7,807 nucleotides of DNA from Alphaproteobacteria bacterium (GTDB lineage Bacteria; Pseudomonadota; Alphaproteobacteria; Rickettsiales; UBA1997): NCBI GenBank assembly GCA_016869695.1, contig VGDN01000051.1, positions 1 through 7,807 of the forward strand, in the 5' to 3' direction. The notes beneath the pieces are model-generated. The model was given only the letters and a program-made list of their open reading frames with translations, was not told the DNA's origin and searched no databases. The stretch's first letter is position 1. Every line of letters starts with the position of its first letter. Positions 5,991 through 7,807 of this stretch are shown here, one piece after another. The position numbers were made by a program, and so were the translations under genes.

Positions 5991-6617
5991 TTAAGCGATT
6001 GCCCCCAGAATTTTAGATTCAAAAATTTTGTCTTCGACGAGCAGGTGATCAAAACTTAGTACATCATAAACATTGATAGCTCTAGCATCGAGAGCTTTAA
6101 CATGCTTTAGATTTTTTGCTGATTTAACCAAAGCTGGATTTGATCCATCATGCACAATCAAAGCGCTTCCAAGCTTGTTCTTAGCCAAGGTATTGTTGAT
6201 CTTAGCAGTCTTAACTTCTGAGCCAAAATCAGAAAAAATCGCCACTTTGCTTTCCTTTAGCTTTAAACGCAGAGCATCAGCCAAAGCCGCTGAGATGATT
6301 TTTTTCGGCATAGTAAAATCAAAAGAACGCGGCATTGGACCGTGGCATGTTCTACCACCAACAAACTGCACGGAGCGACGGCTACCCTGACGAGCGCGAC
6401 CGGTTCCCTTTTGTTTCCATGGCTTCGCAGTAGTACCAGAAATTTCTGCCATGGTTTTGGTTTTGGCAGATCCAGATCTTCTGCGCGCGAGCTGCCAACG
6501 CACTACGTAAGCAACCGACTTAGCGCTGCTGATTTCTAGATCAGCACCATCATTAACTTGCTTAGAGCCAAGCAAGCCGTTGCTGAAATTAATTGTTTTG
6601 AGGCTTAGTGAAGTCAT
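5991..6617 (-). CDS. rplD: 50S ribosomal protein L4 (uL4)
   Basis: L4 extends a loop into the exit tunnel opposite L22 and helps 50S assembly; in E. coli it also represses the S10 operon. The 208-residue product is of normal length. The tunnel loop is clear: RRRSGSAKTKTMAEISGTTAKPWKQKGTGRARQGSRR (45-81), with the K-Q-K-G-T-G-R-A-R core, followed by FVGGRTCHGPMPRSFDF (85-101), the alphaproteobacterial FVGG...HGP form. The C-terminal globular part contains the Rossmann-like strands ALIVHDG (152-158) and the INVYDVLSFDHLLV ending. It starts three bases after rplC. A long L4-responsive S10 leader has no room upstream of rpsJ, so an E. coli style autoregulation by this L4 is not supported by the sequence. 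Confidence 0.96.
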   Translation of the reverse strand: MTSLSLKTINFSNGLLGSKQVNDGADLEISSAKSVAYVVRWQLARRRSGSAKTKTMAEISGTTAKPWKQKGTGRARQGSRRSVQFVGGRTCHGPMPRSFDFTMPKKIISAALADALRLKLKESKVAIFSDFGSEVKTAKINNTLAKNKLGSALIVHDGSNPALVKSAKNLKHVKALDARAINVYDVLSFDHLLVEDKIFESKILGAIA

Positions 6618-6620
6618 GAC

Positions 6621-7256
6621 CTAATAAGCTTTAGCGATTTTGAGAATAACATCAGAACCAGCATTGCCTGGAACCGCGCCTTTAACGGCGATAACTGACT
6701 TTTCTTTATCAACCAACACGACTTCTAGATTTTTGGTTGTGACATTTTCCACACCCATATGTCCGGCCATTTTTTTGCCACGGAAAGTTTTGCCTGGATC
6801 CTGCCTTTGACCAGTTGAACCGTGTGAACGATGAGAAATTGAAACACCGTGAGAAGCTTCAAGACCACGGAAATTCCATCTCTTCATTACACCAGCGAAA
6901 CCCTTACCAGAAGTAACTCCTCTGATGCTGATTCGATCTCCAGTTTTAATGACAGAGTCCATTGCAATCGTGTCTCCTGCCTTTAGGGACAAGCCTTTCT
7001 TAACTTGTGAGTTGTGAATTTTTTTGAAAAGTGGCAGAGATTTTTTATTAAAAACTCCAGCAACTGACTTACTGATTTTCTTCGGCTTTTCTGCCTTTTG
7101 AAAAGCAACTGAAAGGAAGTCGAACTCCTTATCTTCATTCGCAACAAGCGAAAGCACGCAGCTGTCATAAACATGAAGCATGGTCAAAGGAATGATAGTT
7201 CCATCATCTTTAAAAAGATGAGTCATGCCAATTTTTTTTCCGAGTAACTCTAACAT
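6621..7256 (-). CDS. rplC: 50S ribosomal protein L3 (uL3)
   Basis: L3 is one of the first proteins to bind 23S rRNA and reaches toward the peptidyl-transferase centre with a long loop. The 211-residue product has the family length (E. coli 209). It starts LELLGKKIGMTHLF (2-15; family G-x-K-x-G-M-T-x-x-F). The loop region carries GVTSGKGFAGVMKRWNF (113-129), SHGVSISHRSHGSTGQRQDPGKT (135-157) and FRGKKMAGHMG (158-168). Q152 in GQRQDPG matches the glutamine methylated by PrmB in E. coli L3; modification here is unproven. The SHRSHGSTGQRQDPGK wording is typical of alphaproteobacteria and mitochondria. The ATG lies 13 bases after rpsJ and has an AAGGA ribosome binding site. Confidence 0.97.
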   Translation of the reverse strand: MLELLGKKIGMTHLFKDDGTIIPLTMLHVYDSCVLSLVANEDKEFDFLSVAFQKAEKPKKISKSVAGVFNKKSLPLFKKIHNSQVKKGLSLKAGDTIAMDSVIKTGDRISIRGVTSGKGFAGVMKRWNFRGLEASHGVSISHRSHGSTGQRQDPGKTFRGKKMAGHMGVENVTTKNLEVVLVDKEKSVIAVKGAVPGNAGSDVILKIAKAY

Positions 7257-7266
7257 TTTCTTGCGA

Positions 7267-7271
7267 TCCTT
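7267..7271 (-). promoter_or_regulatory. Ribosome binding site of rplC
   Basis: AAGGA overlaps the TAA stop of rpsJ and sits ten bases before the rplC ATG, a slightly long but workable spacing. It supports the chosen L3 start, which also begins with the family's expected N-terminus. Confidence 0.65.
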
Positions 7272-7596
7272 AGTTCTTGTTATTGAGCGCGATCTTGATG
7301 TTCACACCAGAAGATAGGCTTAGCTTCATCAAGGCATCAACCGTTTGCGCCGTAGGAGTTATGATCAGCAATCTCTTTGAAGATCTGATTTCGAATTGCT
7401 CGCGCGAATCCTTATCCACGTGAGGTCCACGAATCACACAAAATTTTTCAATTTTGGTCGGAAGTGGAATCGGACCATTAATCCCCGCACCAGTTTTTCT
7501 AACGGTGGCAATGATTTCGTTCATTGCCTTGTTCAGGACAAAATGATCGAAAGATTCGAGAGTGATCTTGATGCTTTCTTTGCTAGCTGTCTTCAT
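7270..7596 (-). CDS. rpsJ: 30S ribosomal protein S10 (uS10)
   Basis: S10 is a head protein of the 30S subunit and, as NusE, a partner of NusB and NusG in transcription antitermination. The 108-residue product is slightly longer than E. coli's 103. Family marks are [16 protein letters not shown] (9-24; family I-R-I-x-L-K-A-F-D-H), [31 protein letters not shown] (41-71) and [26 protein letters not shown] (75-100), the last in alphaproteobacterial wording. The N-terminus carries about four residues more than usual (MKTASKES). The start codon lies in the second copy of a 14-base tandem duplication. The AAGG upstream is 14 bases away, longer than optimal, so initiation may be weak or coupled to a tiny upstream frame. 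First gene after the tuf spacer. Confidence 0.95.
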   Translation of the reverse strand: MKTASKESIKITLESFDHFVLNKAMNEIIATVRKTGAGINGPIPLPTKIEKFCVIRGPHVDKDSREQFEIRSSKRLLIITPTAQTVDALMKLSLSSGVNIKIALNNKN

Positions 7597-7610
7597 CTGA
7601 CTGTCTTCAT
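7583..7610 (-). repeat. 14-bp imperfect tandem duplication at the rpsJ start
   Basis: On the coding strand ATGAAGACAGTCAG (7610-7597) is directly followed by ATGAAGACAGCTAG (7596-7583), identical at 12 of 14 positions. Because 14 is not a multiple of three, the two ATGs are in different frames. The second opens rpsJ. The first opens a five-codon frame (MKTVR) whose TGA overlaps the rpsJ ATG by four bases. Confidence 0.85.
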
Positions 7611-7680
7611 CCTTGTTTGTTGTTGGAATGGGTCAGAACCCCGTTCTGGCGTCAGACCCACGATAACGCAAAATCGCTAC
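7597..7680. other. tuf-rpsJ intergenic spacer
   Basis: These 84 bases are the only substantial non-coding stretch. Read in the direction of transcription they contain, in order, a small possible hairpin (CGAT/ATCG around an eight-base loop), the imperfect palindrome at 7630-7659, an A/C-rich linker (CAACAACAAACAAGG) and the first copy of the tandem duplication before rpsJ. No convincing -35/-10 pair was found, so rpsJ is probably transcribed through from tuf and genes upstream. The spacer is too short for a leader like the roughly 170-base L4-responsive one of E. coli S10. Confidence 0.7.
7630..7659. repeat. Imperfect palindrome between tuf and rpsJ (REP-like)
   Basis: GGGTC (7630-7634) pairs with GACCC (7655-7659), and AGAAC (7635-7639) pairs with GTTCT (7643-7647) around a CCC loop. 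Seven unpaired bases bulge out on one side. It also contains two near copies of GTCAGAMCC in direct orientation. There is no T-run on either side, so it is not a standard intrinsic terminator. A GC-rich imperfect palindrome with a bulge, in a spacer of an otherwise compact operon, is the form taken by REP elements. Whether other copies exist in the genome cannot be seen here. Confidence 0.6.
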
Positions 7681-7807
7681 CTACTTAGTAATCTTACTCA
7701 CAACCCCCGCACCCACAGTCCTACCACCTTCGCGGATGGCGAAACGGAGGCCTTCTTCCATGGCGATTGGGGCGATGAGTTCGACAATGAGTTTAGTATT
7801 GTCGCCA
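7681..7807 (-). CDS. tuf: Elongation factor Tu, C-terminal end only (cut by window edge)
   Basis: EF-Tu carries aminoacyl-tRNA to the ribosomal A site as a ternary complex with GTP. Only the last 41 residues are in the window, followed by a TAG stop at 7683-7681. They read [28 protein letters not shown] and then [13 protein letters not shown], an almost letter-for-letter match to the end of EF-Tu domain 3 (family [39 protein letters not shown]). The GTP-binding domain lies outside. Its position just upstream of rpsJ is usual for alphaproteobacteria and many other bacteria, where the str and S10 blocks are joined. GC of this fragment is about 53% (67 of 127), above most neighbouring lines. Confidence 0.96.
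   Translation of the reverse strand, partial: GDNTKLIVELIAPIAMEEGLRFAIREGGRTVGAGVVSKITK

Noticed and set aside
7204..7221. 7-bp inverted repeat (TCATCTT/AAGATGA) near the start of rplC
   Set aside because: A short AT-rich stem of this size is expected by chance several times in a window this long, and it encodes the ordinary L3 segment LFKDDG.
7630..7659. Palindrome as an intrinsic terminator of tuf
   Set aside because: No T-run follows the stem on the transcribed strand, and rpsJ downstream has no visible promoter, so full termination here would silence the operon.
1..7807. A novel or mobile system within the window
   Set aside because: Every coding stretch matches a known ribosomal protein or EF-Tu in canonical order. 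No insertion sequence, integrase, CRISPR repeat, tRNA or unexplained gene is present.

Overview
The window is a stretch of the universally conserved ribosomal protein gene cluster, all read on the minus strand. From right to left it holds the 3' end of tuf (EF-Tu), then rpsJ-rplC-rplD-rplW-rplB-rpsS-rplV-rpsC-rplP-rpmC-rpsQ (the S10 block), then rplN-rplX-rplE-rpsN-rpsH-rplF-rplR (the start of the spc block). rplR runs off the left edge. Every gene expected between S10 and L18 is present, in the canonical bacterial order. No foreign gene is inserted and no frame is broken. Two genes were found by reading the sequence directly: rpmC, a short gene between rplP and rpsQ, and the window-truncated rplR and tuf ends.

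The organism looks like a low-to-middle-GC bacterium with alphaproteobacterial-type ribosomal proteins. L3 has the histidine-rich SHRSHGSTGQRQDPGK-type loop, L4 has the FVGG...HGP loop, S10 ends with a [16 protein letters not shown] helix, and S14 is the 101-residue form without a zinc ribbon. tuf directly upstream of rpsJ is also usual there. The moderate GC (sampled lines mostly 37-48%) and divergent sequences suggest a Rickettsiales/Holosporales-like or other reduced alphaproteobacterial lineage, but this is inference without a tree. UGA ends rplP and rpmC, and tryptophans are encoded by TGG, so the standard bacterial code applies.

The layout is extremely compact. From the rpsJ start to the left edge only about 56 bases lie between genes, and three junctions overlap (rplP/rpmC and rpmC/rpsQ by ATGA, rplF/rplR by TAATG). 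This points to one transcript with translational coupling. The only real spacer is the 84 bases between tuf and rpsJ. It holds an imperfect palindrome resembling a REP-type element and a 14-base tandem duplication that copies the rpsJ start codon.

No novel multi-gene system is present. The signals most worth a second look are nucleotide-level ones laid over or between ordinary genes: a perfect 13-bp hairpin inside the start of rplE, near where E. coli places its S8 feedback site; the tuf-rpsJ palindrome; and the duplicated rpsJ start with a five-codon upstream reading frame.
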